Assembly: GCF_030687835.1 (NCBI RefSeq)
Contig: NZ_CP117449.1
Location: 186,001-250,000, forward strand
Direction of reading: 5' to 3'
DNA length: 64,000 bases
Source of the DNA: Pseudomonas hefeiensis
Lineage (GTDB): Bacteria > Pseudomonadota > Gammaproteobacteria > Pseudomonadales > Pseudomonadaceae
Both the position numbers and the translations under genes were made by a program. Below, piece after piece: positions 27,570-37,129 of the stretch; the stretch's first letter is position 1; every line of letters starts with the position of its first letter. Under the pieces are notes generated by a model. That model was not told the DNA's origin. It worked only from the letters and a program-made list of their open reading frames with translations, and did not search any database.

Positions 27570-27577
27570 GTTTTATA

Positions 27578-27654
27578 TGGTGCACCAGGCGGGATTCGAA
27601 CCCACGACCCCTGCCTTCGGAGGGCAGTACTCTATCCAGCTGAGCTACTGGTGC
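27578..27654 (-). tRNA. tRNA-Arg (anticodon CCG)
   Basis: The minus strand gives a full cloverleaf: acceptor GCACCAG pairing with CTGGTGC, D-arm GCTCAGCTGGATAGAGT, anticodon stem-loop CTGCC-CTCCGAA-GGGCAG with anticodon CCG, T-loop GGTTCGAATCC, and an encoded CCA end. It reads CGG codons. A terminator follows immediately. Confidence 0.97.
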
Positions 27655-28003
27655 GACGCGGGCGCCATGATACTCATATGCAATGCGGGCGTCCATGCTG
27701 CTGATTTGCCGGTGTTTTCATAAGCATAGGCGGGCATGGGCTACGCTGATCAGAAAAAGTGGGCAAATTCAGCTTTTTCGTTCTTTTTTTCGAACACCCT
27801 ATTGTCCTTCACCCCCATCGGCCCTAGGATTCGTTTGAGATTTCAAACGCTCTTGTCTGAGTGCTGAACCGCACGTCTGTGCTTATGTGCGTTATTTCTG
27901 TGCTTCAGCCCGGTGGATGATTTCCCTGACGGCAGCCCATAAGGCGCCTTTCTACAAATCTAATTCGCTGCGCGTGTGCGCGGTGCTGTTAAGGAAAGCC
28001 GAC
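27655..28003. other. Promoter region between tRNA-Arg and gabD
   Basis: About 350 bp with no gene. It must hold the divergent promoters of the tRNA (minus) and gabD (plus). T-rich tracts around 27774-27790 and an AAGGAAAG ribosome site at 27991-27998 are visible; I cannot assign a specific operator. Confidence 0.5.
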
Positions 28004-29446
28004 ATGCAGCTTAAAGACACCCAGTTGTTCCGCCAGCAAGCCTTCATCGATGGCGCTTGGGTCGATGCGGACAATGGTCAGACGATCAAGGTTACCAACC
28101 CGGCAACGGGCGAAGTGTTGGGCACTGTGCCGAAGATGGGCGCTGCCGAAACCCGTCGGGCGATTGAAGCCGCCGACAAGGCGTTGCCAGCCTGGCGCGC
28201 CCTCACCGCCAAAGAGCGCGCTAACAAGCTGCGCCGCTGGTACGAATTGCTGATCGAAAACCAGGATGACCTTGGTCGCCTGATGACCCTGGAACAAGGC
28301 AAGCCGCTGGCCGAAGCCAAGGGCGAAATTGTTTACGCTGCCTCGTTTATCGAATGGTTCGCCGAAGAAGCCAAGCGCATCTACGGTGATGTGATTCCTG
28401 GCCACCAGCCCGACAAGCGCCTGATCGTGATCAAGCAGCCGATCGGTGTGACCGCTGCGATTACCCCGTGGAATTTCCCGGCCGCGATGATCACCCGTAA
28501 AGCCGGCCCGGCCCTGGCCGCTGGCTGCACCATGGTCATCAAGCCGGCTTCGCAAACCCCGTTCTCGGCCCTGGCCCTGGTTGAGCTGGCCCACCGTGCC
28601 GGCATCCCGCAAGGTGTGCTGAGCGTGGTCACCGGCAGTGCCGGCGACATCGGCGGCGAGCTGACCAGCAACCCGATCGTGCGCAAGCTGTCGTTCACCG
28701 GCTCGACCGAAATCGGTCGCCAGTTGATGGCCGAATGCGCCAAGGACATCAAGAAAGTGTCCCTGGAACTGGGCGGTAATGCACCGTTCATCGTGTTCGA
28801 CGACGCGGACCTGGATAAGGCCGTCGAGGGCGCGATCATTTCCAAATACCGCAACAACGGCCAGACCTGCGTCTGCGCCAACCGTCTGTACATCCAGGAT
28901 TCGGTGTATGACGCTTTCGCTGAAAAACTCAAAGTGGCGGTCGCCAAGCTCAAGATCGGCAACGGTCTGGACGATGGCACGACTACTGGTCCGTTGATCG
29001 ACGAGAAAGCGGTTGCCAAGGTGCAAGAGCACATCGCCGACGCGATCAGCAAAGGCGCGACCGTGCTGGCTGGCGGCAAGGCCATGGAAGGCAACTTCTT
29101 CGAGCCGACTATCCTGACCAACGTACCATCGAGCGCCGCTGTGGCGAAGGAAGAAACCTTCGGTCCGTTGGCGCCGCTGTTCCGCTTCAAAGACGAAGCC
29201 GAAGTGATCGCGATGTCCAACGACACCGAGTTCGGCCTGGCCTCGTACTTCTATGCCCGCGACCTGGGCCGTGTGTTCCGCGTGGCCGAGGCACTGGAAT
29301 ACGGCATGGTCGGCGTCAACACCGGTTTGATCTCCAACGAAGTCGCGCCGTTCGGCGGCATCAAGGCGTCGGGCCTGGGCCGTGAAGGCTCCAAGTACGG
29401 CATCGAGGATTACCTGGAAATCAAATACCTCTGCCTCGGTATCTGA
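28004..29446 (+). CDS. gabD: Succinate-semialdehyde dehydrogenase GabD
   Basis: The 480-residue NAD(P)-dependent aldehyde dehydrogenase has catalytic Glu (LELGGNAPF), catalytic Cys (NGQTCVCANR) and the phosphate-binding ITPWNFPAAM. The opening MQLKDTQLFRQQAFIDG is typical of Pseudomonas GabD. It oxidises succinate semialdehyde to succinate in GABA catabolism. The ATG at 28004 has AAGGAAAG upstream. gabT follows 174 bp downstream, the standard gabDT pair. A ~92% identical copy lies at 22409-23851 in opposite orientation. Confidence 0.96.
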   Translation: MQLKDTQLFRQQAFIDGAWVDADNGQTIKVTNPATGEVLGTVPKMGAAETRRAIEAADKALPAWRALTAKERANKLRRWYELLIENQDDLGRLMTLEQGKPLAEAKGEIVYAASFIEWFAEEAKRIYGDVIPGHQPDKRLIVIKQPIGVTAAITPWNFPAAMITRKAGPALAAGCTMVIKPASQTPFSALALVELAHRAGIPQGVLSVVTGSAGDIGGELTSNPIVRKLSFTGSTEIGRQLMAECAKDIKKVSLELGGNAPFIVFDDADLDKAVEGAIISKYRNNGQTCVCANRLYIQDSVYDAFAEKLKVAVAKLKIGNGLDDGTTTGPLIDEKAVAKVQEHIADAISKGATVLAGGKAMEGNFFEPTILTNVPSSAAVAKEETFGPLAPLFRFKDEAEVIAMSNDTEFGLASYFYARDLGRVFRVAEALEYGMVGVNTGLISNEVAPFGGIKASGLGREGSKYGIEDYLEIKYLCLGI

Positions 29447-29620
29447 TTCTGCTGCAAGCGCAAAGGGCACGAGAGCGCTGTCCCTTTGCGCGTTTCACCC
29501 GTTCTGTTTCTTGTGGCCGGAACGCTGTGACAGTCGATCATCGCATGCTGTCGCGGTTGCCTCCCTGCCATGTACGCCTTGAACTACGCCGCCGATGAGC
29601 GGCGAATGAGGACATATTCA

Positions 29621-30898
29621 ATGAGCAAGACCAACGCTTCCCTGATGAAACGCCGCGAAGCCGCTGTACCACGCGGTGTTGGCCAGATTCACCCGATCTT
29701 CGCCGAGTCGGCGAAGAACGCCACGGTAACCGACGTTGAAGGCCGTGAATTCATCGACTTCGCCGGCGGCATCGCGGTGCTGAACACCGGCCACGTCCAC
29801 CCGAAAATCATCGCCGCCGTGACCGAACAGCTGAACAAGCTGACCCACACCTGCTTCCAGGTCCTGGCTTACGAGCCGTATGTGGAACTGTGCGAAAAAA
29901 TCAACGCCAAGGTACCGGGTGATTTCGCCAAGAAAACCCTGCTGGTGACCACAGGTTCCGAAGCGGTGGAGAACGCCGTAAAAATCGCCCGCGCCGCGAC
30001 TGGTCGTGCGGGTGTCATCGCTTTTACCGGCGCCTACCACGGCCGCACCATGATGACCTTGGGCCTGACCGGTAAAGTCGTGCCGTATTCGGCCGGCATG
30101 GGCCTGATGCCCGGCGGCATCTTCCGCGCGCTGTACCCGAACGAACTGCACGGCGTGAGCATCGACGACTCCATCGCCAGCATCGAGCGCATCTTCAAGA
30201 ACGACGCCGAGCCCCGTGACATCGCTGCAATCATCATCGAGCCGGTACAGGGCGAGGGTGGTTTCTACGTGGCGCCCAAGGAATTCATGAAGCGCCTGCG
30301 CGCCCTCTGTGATCAGCACGGCATTCTGCTGATCGCTGACGAAGTACAGACCGGTGCCGGTCGTACTGGCACTTTCTTCGCCATGGAGCAGATGGGTGTT
30401 GCCGCCGACCTGACTACTTTCGCCAAATCCATCGCCGGTGGCTTCCCGTTGGCCGGTGTCTGCGGCAAGGCCGAGTACATGGACGCTATCGCCCCTGGTG
30501 GCCTGGGCGGCACCTACGCTGGCAGCCCGATTGCCTGCGCTGCTGCGCTGGCGGTGATGGAAGTGTTTGAGGAAGAACAACTGCTCGATCGCTGCAAAGC
30601 GGTGGGCGAGCGCCTAGTGACTGGCCTCAAGGCCATCCAGAAGAAATACCCGGTCATCGGTGAAGTGCGCGCTCTGGGCGCGATGATCGCCGTGGAGCTG
30701 TTCGAAAATGGTGATACCCATAAGCCGAACGCGGCGGCAGTGGCTCAGGTTGTGGCCAAGGCTCGCGACAAGGGCTTGATCCTGCTGTCCTGCGGCACCT
30801 ACGGCAACGTCCTGCGGGTGCTGGTGCCATTGACCTCGCCAGACGAGCAATTGGACAAAGGCTTGGCAATCATCGAAGAGTGCTTCTCCGAGCTCTGA
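29621..30898 (+). CDS. gabT: 4-aminobutyrate aminotransferase GabT
   Basis: The 425-residue class III PLP aminotransferase shows the GabT features: GGIAVLNTGHVHP, the PLP-phosphate region TTGSEAVENAVKIAR, FTGAYHGRT, IIIEPVQGEGGF, DEVQTGAGRTG, and the Schiff-base lysine in FAKSIAGGFPLAG. It converts GABA and 2-oxoglutarate to succinate semialdehyde and glutamate, feeding GabD. GAGG 9 bases before the ATG at 29621 sets the start. A strong terminator follows 33 bp after the stop. Confidence 0.96.
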   Translation: MSKTNASLMKRREAAVPRGVGQIHPIFAESAKNATVTDVEGREFIDFAGGIAVLNTGHVHPKIIAAVTEQLNKLTHTCFQVLAYEPYVELCEKINAKVPGDFAKKTLLVTTGSEAVENAVKIARAATGRAGVIAFTGAYHGRTMMTLGLTGKVVPYSAGMGLMPGGIFRALYPNELHGVSIDDSIASIERIFKNDAEPRDIAAIIIEPVQGEGGFYVAPKEFMKRLRALCDQHGILLIADEVQTGAGRTGTFFAMEQMGVAADLTTFAKSIAGGFPLAGVCGKAEYMDAIAPGGLGGTYAGSPIACAAALAVMEVFEEEQLLDRCKAVGERLVTGLKAIQKKYPVIGEVRALGAMIAVELFENGDTHKPNAAAVAQVVAKARDKGLILLSCGTYGNVLRVLVPLTSPDEQLDKGLAIIEECFSEL

Positions 30899-30931
30899 TA
30901 TTTACGAGCACTGAGCTGTGCGTTGATCCAC

Positions 30932-30958
30932 AAAAACCCGCTTCGCAGCGGGTTTTTT
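30932..30958 (+). terminator. Intrinsic terminator after gabT
   Basis: AAAACCCGCT and AGCGGGTTTT pair around a TCGC loop and are followed by more T residues. A-rich on the left and T-rich on the right, it can work in both directions; it ends the gabDT transcript. Confidence 0.92.
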
Positions 30959-31023
30959 CATTTTCGCTGTCTGCAACGGCCACCATTGACTAAGGTGCAA
31001 GTATTGCGAGGGAGCGATACTGC

Positions 31024-32235
31024 ATGACTGCTGTGGATTTACCCGCTGTACCGCGTGTGTTGATCGCCGAGGCTGATCCGGCGTCTCGGGAGCTGCTTGA
31101 GCAAGTGTTGTCGGGCATACGCTGCGATGCCCAGGTGGATACGTGCGGTGAGGGCCAGCAAGCCCTGAATCTGCTGGCGCACAATGCGTACGATCTGGTG
31201 ATCGCCGATTGGGAGCTGCCGGGCGTCGATGGCCTGAGCATCCTGCGGGGCCTTCGACAGCAGCATCGAAAACCGGTGTTGCCGTTTATTCTGATGAGCC
31301 GGCGCAACGATAGCGCCAGCGTACGTGAGGTCTTGCCACTGGCGCCAGCGGCCTATCTGACCAAGCCCTTGAACCGGGAAGACCTGACCCAGCGTTTGCA
31401 GGGGCTGCTGTTGAGCAGCGCTGAGGATGGCTTCACCGACGTGTCAGCCCCGGGGCAGACCCTGAAAGCCTTCTTGGAGCGTCGACGTGATTCTGCCGAA
31501 GGCGCGCCGTTGATGACCGATGTGCAAGTGGCCGTAAAGCGCAGCCTCAACCCCGGCGGTCTGGACCTGAAACTGCTGGAAGAGGAAATCCGCACCGACC
31601 CGCAAATCACCGCCGTATTGATCGCCGCGGCCAACAGCGCTGCGCAACACCAAGGTGGCGGCCGGGTGCAGACGGTGGCTCAGTCGCTGCAGCAGTTAGG
31701 CACCGGGCAGAGCATGAACCTGATTCTCGGCTTGACCCTCAAGCGCTGTGCCCGGCTGAGTGTCCCGTACCTGGCGGACTATGCCGAGCGTTACTGGGAA
31801 TTGTCGCTGCACACCGCCGAGCACGCCCGGATGCTGGCGCGGCTGCTGGATCTGGAGCAGGAGCGCTGTTATTGCGCCGGGCTGTTGCATCGTCTAGGGG
31901 ACTTGGCATTGTTGCGCTGCCTGGAAGAATGGAAGCAGGCCGGTGGGGAGTTGGACGATCTGGAAGAAGTGGGCAATGCACTCGATCAGTACGGCGCCAG
32001 CTTCGGTTCGGCATTGCGTACGCGCTGGCGCTTGCCATTGGAGTTGCGAGAGCTGATTGCGGCGGCTTATGGCCTGGGGGGCGGGGTTTACTCCCGGGAG
32101 GCGCTGGTGATGAACATGGCGGCGCAGATGGCCCATCTGACCGAGCATGAAGGGCTTGAAGAGCTGGCCCGTGGTCGCACGGCGCGTTTGTTGAAGATCG
32201 GATTGCCAGAGTTGATGCGCATACGCAGGAAGTAA
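31024..32235 (+). CDS. Response regulator with HDOD output domain
   Basis: The 403-residue protein has an N-terminal receiver (VLIAEADPASRELLEQVL; phospho-Asp in DLVIADWELPGVDG; Lys in YLTKPLNRED). The C-terminal HDOD domain (EEIRTDPQITAVLIAAANSAAQ ... AEHARMLARLLDLEQERCYCAGLLHRLGDLALLR) belongs to the HD superfamily. HDOD proteins act in signalling and often lack enzymatic residues. GGGAG lies upstream of the ATG. It is a single-gene unit between the gabT terminator and a REP pair; no kinase is adjacent. Confidence 0.9.
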   Translation: MTAVDLPAVPRVLIAEADPASRELLEQVLSGIRCDAQVDTCGEGQQALNLLAHNAYDLVIADWELPGVDGLSILRGLRQQHRKPVLPFILMSRRNDSASVREVLPLAPAAYLTKPLNREDLTQRLQGLLLSSAEDGFTDVSAPGQTLKAFLERRRDSAEGAPLMTDVQVAVKRSLNPGGLDLKLLEEEIRTDPQITAVLIAAANSAAQHQGGGRVQTVAQSLQQLGTGQSMNLILGLTLKRCARLSVPYLADYAERYWELSLHTAEHARMLARLLDLEQERCYCAGLLHRLGDLALLRCLEEWKQAGGELDDLEEVGNALDQYGASFGSALRTRWRLPLELRELIAAAYGLGGGVYSREALVMNMAAQMAHLTEHEGLEELARGRTARLLKIGLPELMRIRRK

Positions 32236-32247
32236 GGCCGCTGACTA

Positions 32248-32329
32248 ACCCCTGTGGGAGCGAGCCTGCCATTCAACGATGCGCCGGCTGTCAGTCCGCC
32301 CTCGCGAGCAGGCTCGCTCCCACAGGGGG
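32248..32329. repeat. REP pair
   Basis: CCCTGTGGGAGCGAGCCTGC on the left is mirrored by GCAGGCTCGCTCCCACAGGG on the right. The pair lies between the convergent HDOD regulator and diguanylate cyclase genes. The left copy lacks the usual CTCGCGA continuation. Confidence 0.9.
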
Positions 32330-32369
32330 TATGACTGGAGTTTTGCTGGCTCCTTGGCGACGAGATTGC

Positions 32370-33359
32370 TCAAGCCGCAATGATGCGATTTTTCCCCTGG
32401 CGCTTGGCTTCGTACATGGCCGCGTCGGCGCGGGAGAACAGAGTATCCAGGGACTGGTCTTCGTCGGTGATGCTGGTCAGGCCTTGGCTGACGGTGATGC
32501 CGAAGTTCTGCTCCCCGCTGCGGAATGCCAGGCGCTGAATCTCGCGCTGCAAACGCTCGGCGACTTGCAATGCCATGTCCGGGGCACAGCCAGGAAATAC
32601 CGCGGCGAACTCTTCACCACCGATTCGTCCGAACAGGTCGCCGCGCCTGAGCACGGAGCGTCCGCTTTCGGCGATTTTCTGCAGCACGGTATCGCCTTCC
32701 TGATGACCATAGGTGTCGTTGATTACCTTGAAATCATCGATGTCCAGCAACAGGAACGCCATGGGTGTTCCTTGCAGCCGCGCCTGTGCGAATTCGCGGT
32801 GAGCACATTCGAAGAAGTGGCGGCGATTGCTGCTCTGGGTGAGCACGTCGGTAGTCGCCAGTCGCTGCAGTTCGCTTTCCAGCAGTTTTTTTTCGGTGAT
32901 GTCTTCGGCGATGCCCACCACGATCACTGGTTGTCCCGACTCGGCCTTACGGTTGATGAAGCACTTGTCGCTCAGCCAGCGGATTTGGCCATTGGCAGCG
33001 ATGATGCGGTATTCGCGATCTTCCACGGCACCTTTGACCAGCACTTCGGCCAGGCTGCGTTCGGCGTATTCCAGATCGTCGGGGTAGATTGCGTCGCGCC
33101 ATTCGTTGAAATCGGCCAGCACCAAGCCCGCCGGTCGACCGAAGATTCGTTCATAGGCGGGGCTGACGTACAGGACTTGTCGGGTTTCCCAGTTGAACGC
33201 CCACAGCACCGCGTTGACGCTGACCAGCAATGAACTGAATAGCTGCTCACGCTCGCTCAGGCGCGCGACTTCGCCCTGGGCGTGCATCAGCGCCATGAGC
33301 GTCTGGGCCGCTTCGGGCCAATGAGGGTGGGACGAATCCTGTAGGTTCTTGTCGACCAT
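32370..33359 (-). CDS. Diguanylate cyclase with PAS domain
   Basis: The 329-residue protein has a helical start, a PAS/PAC domain (VLWAFNWETRQVLYVSPAYERIFGR ... IIAANGQIRWLSDKC ... GIAEDITEKK) and a C-terminal GGDEF domain with active-site variant GGEEF in GRIGGEEFAAVFP. GGEEF is catalytically competent in known cyclases. The protein has no membrane segment, so it should make c-di-GMP in the cytoplasm in response to a PAS signal. I chose the ATG at 33359 (MVDKNLQ); an ATG 14 codons upstream is possible. Confidence 0.9.
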   Translation of the reverse strand: MVDKNLQDSSHPHWPEAAQTLMALMHAQGEVARLSEREQLFSSLLVSVNAVLWAFNWETRQVLYVSPAYERIFGRPAGLVLADFNEWRDAIYPDDLEYAERSLAEVLVKGAVEDREYRIIAANGQIRWLSDKCFINRKAESGQPVIVVGIAEDITEKKLLESELQRLATTDVLTQSSNRRHFFECAHREFAQARLQGTPMAFLLLDIDDFKVINDTYGHQEGDTVLQKIAESGRSVLRRGDLFGRIGGEEFAAVFPGCAPDMALQVAERLQREIQRLAFRSGEQNFGITVSQGLTSITDEDQSLDTLFSRADAAMYEAKRQGKNRIIAA

Positions 33360-33522
33360 CGGCACAAATCTCAAAGAACGTGCACTGCTGTGGATTGGCA
33401 CGCGCTTGCTCCAAAGCCCGCCAGTATGGCGAAGTGCTCTTTGAGATAAGGGATTCGGGGCGAAGTTCCTTTTCAGGCGACGAAGGGCGGGGGATTTAGC
33501 GAGTCAAATTATCGGGGCTGAA

Positions 33523-33555
33523 CCTGTGGCGAGGGATTTATCCTCTCGCCACAGG
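33523..33555. repeat. Short palindrome of the GGCGAGGGATTTATCC repeat family
   Basis: CCTGTGGCGAGGGA and its inverted copy TCCTCTCGCCACAGG flank a TTTA centre. This second extragenic palindrome class also appears as a pair at 51466-51604. Located 23 bp past the desaturase stop, it may also act as a 3'-end hairpin. Confidence 0.75.
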
Positions 33556-33578
33556 AGCCCTTCACCACAGTGATCTTG

Positions 33579-34763
33579 TCAGGCCGTTGCAGGTCGCAGC
33601 GAGTAGGTCTTGAGCTGGTCAGCGAAGTCGCGCAGGGACTGGATGCCGCTGGCCTCGGCTTCGTGGATCCACTCCTTGATGGCTGCGAGCATGTCATGGC
33701 CGTTGCTGCTGGTCTTGACCCAGATCTGCTGCAAGGCCAGGCGTTTTTCGTAGATCACCTTCAACGCATGGCTGTGTTCCAGCATGCTCTGGATGCGCGC
33801 GTGGTGACGTTCATCCAGCAGGCTGGTTTCCCGCGACAGCAGGCGTTTGGCCCGGTGGAACTGGTGGCGGACCGAGTGATCGACCTTTTCCAGTTCCTGC
33901 TTGACCAGCGGTGCGATAACCAGCCTGCGGTACTGGGCCATGATCTGGAAACGGTTGTTGAGGATCGCCATGGCGGTGTCCATGTCCAGGTGGCCCTTGC
34001 CTTCGACCCGGTGGGCGATCGGCGCCACGCGCTGGACCTTGGCCAGGCGCAGGAAGCTGAACACCTGGATCCAGGCCCAGCCCAGATCGAACTCCCATTT
34101 GCGTACCGACAGTTTGGCCGAATTGGGATAGGTGTGATGGTTGTTGTGCAGTTCTTCGCCACCGATCAGGATGCCCCAGGGCACCAGGTTGGTCGCCGCG
34201 TCGCGGCATTCGAAGTTGCGGTAGCCCACGGCATGGCCCAGGCCATTGACCACGCCGGCGGCCCAGACCGGAATCCACATCATCTGGATGGCCCAGATGG
34301 TGATGCCGATGGTGCCGAACAGCAGCAGGTCGATGACGCCCATGATCGCCACGCCCAGTATCGGGAAACGGCTGTAGAGGTTGCGCTCGATCCAGTCGTC
34401 AGGGCAGTTCTTGCCGTAGATGCGCAGGGTTTCGGGGTTTTCCGCTTCGGCGCGATACAGCTCGGCGCCTTTGCGCAGCACGGTGGACAGGCCTTTGATC
34501 ACCGGACTGTGGGGATCGTCGACGGTTTCGCATTTGGCATGGTGCTTGCGGTGGATGGCGGTCCACTCGCGGGTGTTCTGCGCCGTGGTCAGCCACAGCC
34601 AGAAGCGGAAGAAATGTTTGAGGCCGGCGTTGAGCTCCAGGGAGCGATGAGCCGAATAACGGTGCAGGTAGACCGTGACGCCAATGATCGTGACATGGGT
34701 CATCAGCAGGGTGACTGCCACCAGTGACCAGGGCGACAAGCCAAGAAAACCTTCGTACCACAT
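33579..34763 (-). CDS. desA: Membrane fatty acid delta-9 desaturase
   Basis: The 394-residue protein has the three His boxes of membrane desaturases: HRYSAHR, HRKHH and HNNHH. Hydrophobic segments flank them (VAVTLLMTHVTIIGVTVYL; LGVAIMGVIDLLLFGTIGITIW). It introduces double bonds into acyl chains at the inner membrane. The C-terminal ~150 residues are a helical extension. Placement next to a divergent GGDEF/EAL gene and the oscA-sbp-cys genes matches the P. aeruginosa PA0286 (DesA) locus, which is why I use the symbol; homology to DesB cannot be excluded without alignment. Confidence 0.88.
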   Translation of the reverse strand: MWYEGFLGLSPWSLVAVTLLMTHVTIIGVTVYLHRYSAHRSLELNAGLKHFFRFWLWLTTAQNTREWTAIHRKHHAKCETVDDPHSPVIKGLSTVLRKGAELYRAEAENPETLRIYGKNCPDDWIERNLYSRFPILGVAIMGVIDLLLFGTIGITIWAIQMMWIPVWAAGVVNGLGHAVGYRNFECRDAATNLVPWGILIGGEELHNNHHTYPNSAKLSVRKWEFDLGWAWIQVFSFLRLAKVQRVAPIAHRVEGKGHLDMDTAMAILNNRFQIMAQYRRLVIAPLVKQELEKVDHSVRHQFHRAKRLLSRETSLLDERHHARIQSMLEHSHALKVIYEKRLALQQIWVKTSSNGHDMLAAIKEWIHEAEASGIQSLRDFADQLKTYSLRPATA

Positions 34764-34896
34764 AGGCTATAGGGCCCTCGATAAAGATAGAAACAGCCGT
34801 TGCATTATCACCTGCCGTACAGATAAAACCAGTCGGCCTTTCAGATAACAGTGGCAGGATGTTTCTTACTCTATAATTCCCACCTCTTTGTGGGAC

Positions 34897-36816
34897 ATGG
34901 ATGACCGAATGACCGTCTATCACCGCAGCGCCATGCGTGGTGCGCTGCTTTACCTCCTGCTGTCGGTCATCTGGCTGCAGTTGGTTGGTTATTTACTGAG
35001 CAGATTTTTCGATCAATCTGCTGATCAGCTTCGCTGGCAGTTGATCAACGGTTATGCCTGGGTGCTGGTCAGCGCCGGGTTGATTTTTCTGGCTCGGGTG
35101 CGGATATCGCGGATTTTCGGTAAAGGCGAGCCGCCTGCCGATGGCGAGCGTTTGCGCCAGGCGGCCGCAGTCTTCGATTGCACGCGCGAAGGGGTGTTGG
35201 TGACGGACCCGAACGGCCTGATCGTGCACGTGAATCGGGCCTTCATGACGATCACCGGTTACACCCGGGACGAGGTGCTGGGCCGTCGGCCCAACCTGTT
35301 CAAGTCTGGCCGTCACGGGCCGGATTTCTATCAGGACATGTTTGCATCCCTGGGCAGCCTTGGCGAGTGGAGCGGCGAGATCTGGAACCGGCGCAAAAGC
35401 GGCGAGATCTACCCGCAATGGCAGACGATCCGCGTTATTCACGACGATAGCGGTCAAGTCAGCCATTACGTCGCGGTGTTTTCGGACATCAGCGCGATCA
35501 AGGATTCGGAACACGAACTGGCGTATCTGGCTCACCACGATCCGCTGACGGGTCTGCCCAATCGCCTGCTGTTTTCCGATCGCGCCGAGCAGGCCCTGGC
35601 ATCGTCGCAGTTGCACAAACGCGGCTGCGCCTTGTTGCTGGTGGACCTGGACCACTTCAAGAACATCAACGACAGCCTGGGGCATCACGTTGGCGATCAA
35701 CTGCTCAAAAGCGTCGCCGAGCGGTTCCGCGGACTGTTTGCACCCGGTGTGACCCTGGCCCGGCTGGGGGGCGATGAGTTTGCGGTGCTGGTGGAAAACT
35801 GCTCGCAGCCAGCGCAGGCGGCGGTTCTGGCCCAGCGCATTATCGATGCCCTGAAAGAGCCGTTGCACCTCGACAACCAGCTCTTGTTCATCAATGCCAG
35901 CGTGGGCATCAGCCTGTTTCCCGGCGACGCTCTCAGTGCGGGGCAGTTGCTGCGCAATGCCGACTCGGCGCTGTTCAAGGCCAAAAGCGCCGGGCGCGAC
36001 GGCTATGCCTTGTACACCGAAGAACTCACAGCCCATGCCCAACAGCGCGTCGAGATCGCCTTCGAACTGCGTCGCGCCCTCCAGCAGCAGGAATTGCGGG
36101 TCCATTACCAACCGGTGCACGATCTGGCGACCAGCCGTCTGGTCGGTGTCGAGGCATTGGTTCGCTGGGAACATCCCGAGCGAGGTCTGGTTTCACCAGC
36201 CGAATTCATTCCCATTGCCGAGCGTACCGGGCTGATTGCCCAGATCGATGCTTGGGTCATGGAGCAGGCCTGTCGACAGATGTGCCAGTGGCAGCAGGCC
36301 GGAGTGGTGCTGTCGTTTGTCGCGGTCAATGTCTCCAGCCGGTTGTTCGCCCGTCGTGAGTTGTACGAGCAAGTCGCCCGGGTGCTGCACGACACAGGCC
36401 TGGACCCGGCCTGTCTGGAACTGGAAGTAACCGAAAGCGCGGTGATGGACGACCCGGAGGTGGCGCTGGAGCAAATGCATCGTTTGCGGGAGCTGGGGGT
36501 GCGACTGGCTATCGATGACTTCGGTACCGGTTATTCGTCGCTGCTGCGACTCAAACGCCTGCCCGTCCAGAAGCTCAAGATTGATCAGGGCTTTGTTGCC
36601 GGGTTGCCGTGGGATGAAGACGACGCAGCGATCGTCCAGGTAATCATCGCCCTGGCCCGGAGCATGGGTATGCAAGTGCAAGCCGAGGGCATCGAGCAGC
36701 GCGAGCAGGCGGCGTTCCTGCTGGAGCACGCCTGTGGGATGGGGCAGGGCTACTGGTTCGGTCGACCCGTGGCGGCGGCGCTGTTGGATTGGGACCGGGC
36801 GCCGGTTATTGCTTGA
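34897..36816 (+). CDS. PAS-GGDEF-EAL c-di-GMP signalling membrane protein
   Basis: The 639-residue protein has two membrane helices at the N-terminus (ALLYLLLSVIWLQLVGYLL; LINGYAWVLVSAGLIFL), a PAS domain (VFDCTREGVLVTDPNGLIVHVN), a GGDEF domain with intact GGDEF in LARLGGDEFAVL, and an EAL domain with VGVEALVRWEHPE, ELEVTES and AIDDFGTGYSSL. Both catalytic motifs look intact, so it could be bifunctional, but such proteins usually act as phosphodiesterases. The position beside desA matches PA0285. The start is uncertain: ATG 34897 is chosen, with TTG 34888 and ATG 34909 as alternatives. Confidence 0.9.
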   Translation: MDDRMTVYHRSAMRGALLYLLLSVIWLQLVGYLLSRFFDQSADQLRWQLINGYAWVLVSAGLIFLARVRISRIFGKGEPPADGERLRQAAAVFDCTREGVLVTDPNGLIVHVNRAFMTITGYTRDEVLGRRPNLFKSGRHGPDFYQDMFASLGSLGEWSGEIWNRRKSGEIYPQWQTIRVIHDDSGQVSHYVAVFSDISAIKDSEHELAYLAHHDPLTGLPNRLLFSDRAEQALASSQLHKRGCALLLVDLDHFKNINDSLGHHVGDQLLKSVAERFRGLFAPGVTLARLGGDEFAVLVENCSQPAQAAVLAQRIIDALKEPLHLDNQLLFINASVGISLFPGDALSAGQLLRNADSALFKAKSAGRDGYALYTEELTAHAQQRVEIAFELRRALQQQELRVHYQPVHDLATSRLVGVEALVRWEHPERGLVSPAEFIPIAERTGLIAQIDAWVMEQACRQMCQWQQAGVVLSFVAVNVSSRLFARRELYEQVARVLHDTGLDPACLELEVTESAVMDDPEVALEQMHRLRELGVRLAIDDFGTGYSSLLRLKRLPVQKLKIDQGFVAGLPWDEDDAAIVQVIIALARSMGMQVQAEGIEQREQAAFLLEHACGMGQGYWFGRPVAAALLDWDRAPVIA

Positions 36817-36872
36817 TCGTCAGTGGTATTGATGTTGGTCGAGTAACACCCCTCAGATCTGTTTGAGCAGGA

Positions 36873-37100
36873 CCTGTGGGAGCAAAGCTTGCTCGCGAGG
36901 CGGCCTGACAGCCGACCTGGTTCTCCGGTTTTACCCAATCCAACTGTGGGAGCGGGCTTGCTCGCGAAGGCGTCTGTTTAGCTTGCATCGATAGGGACTG
37001 ATGCACCGCTATCGCGAGCAGGCTCGCTCCCACAATGGATTGGCGTTGAACTTGAGATTCGGTTCGACACAGAACCCTGTGGGAGCTTTCTCGCGATGGC
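36873..37100. repeat. Cluster of REP elements
   Basis: At least four REP copies lie here: TGTGGGAGCAAAGCTTGCTC at 36875, TGTGGGAGCGGGCTTGCTCG at 36946, the inverted GCGAGCAGGCTCGCTCCCAC near 37016, and a degenerate TGTGGGAGCTTTCTCGCGA near 37078. They fill the space between the convergent GGDEF/EAL and DUF6124 genes. Confidence 0.9.
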
Positions 37101-37129
37101 GCCGGTTCAGCTTGCATCAAAGCTATGCG

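Noticed and set aside
27989..29470. A 493-residue open frame antisense to gabD (and a 319-residue one opposite the GabD paralogue at 22346-23305)
   Set aside because: High-GC codon bias creates mirror frames. Both GabD genes give the same mirror frame, the plus-strand proteins are clearly real, and the antisense products have no recognisable domain.
34888..34896. TTG start for the GGDEF/EAL protein
   Set aside because: ATG codons 9 and 21 bases downstream are available and the first membrane helix starts after them; kept only as an alternative.
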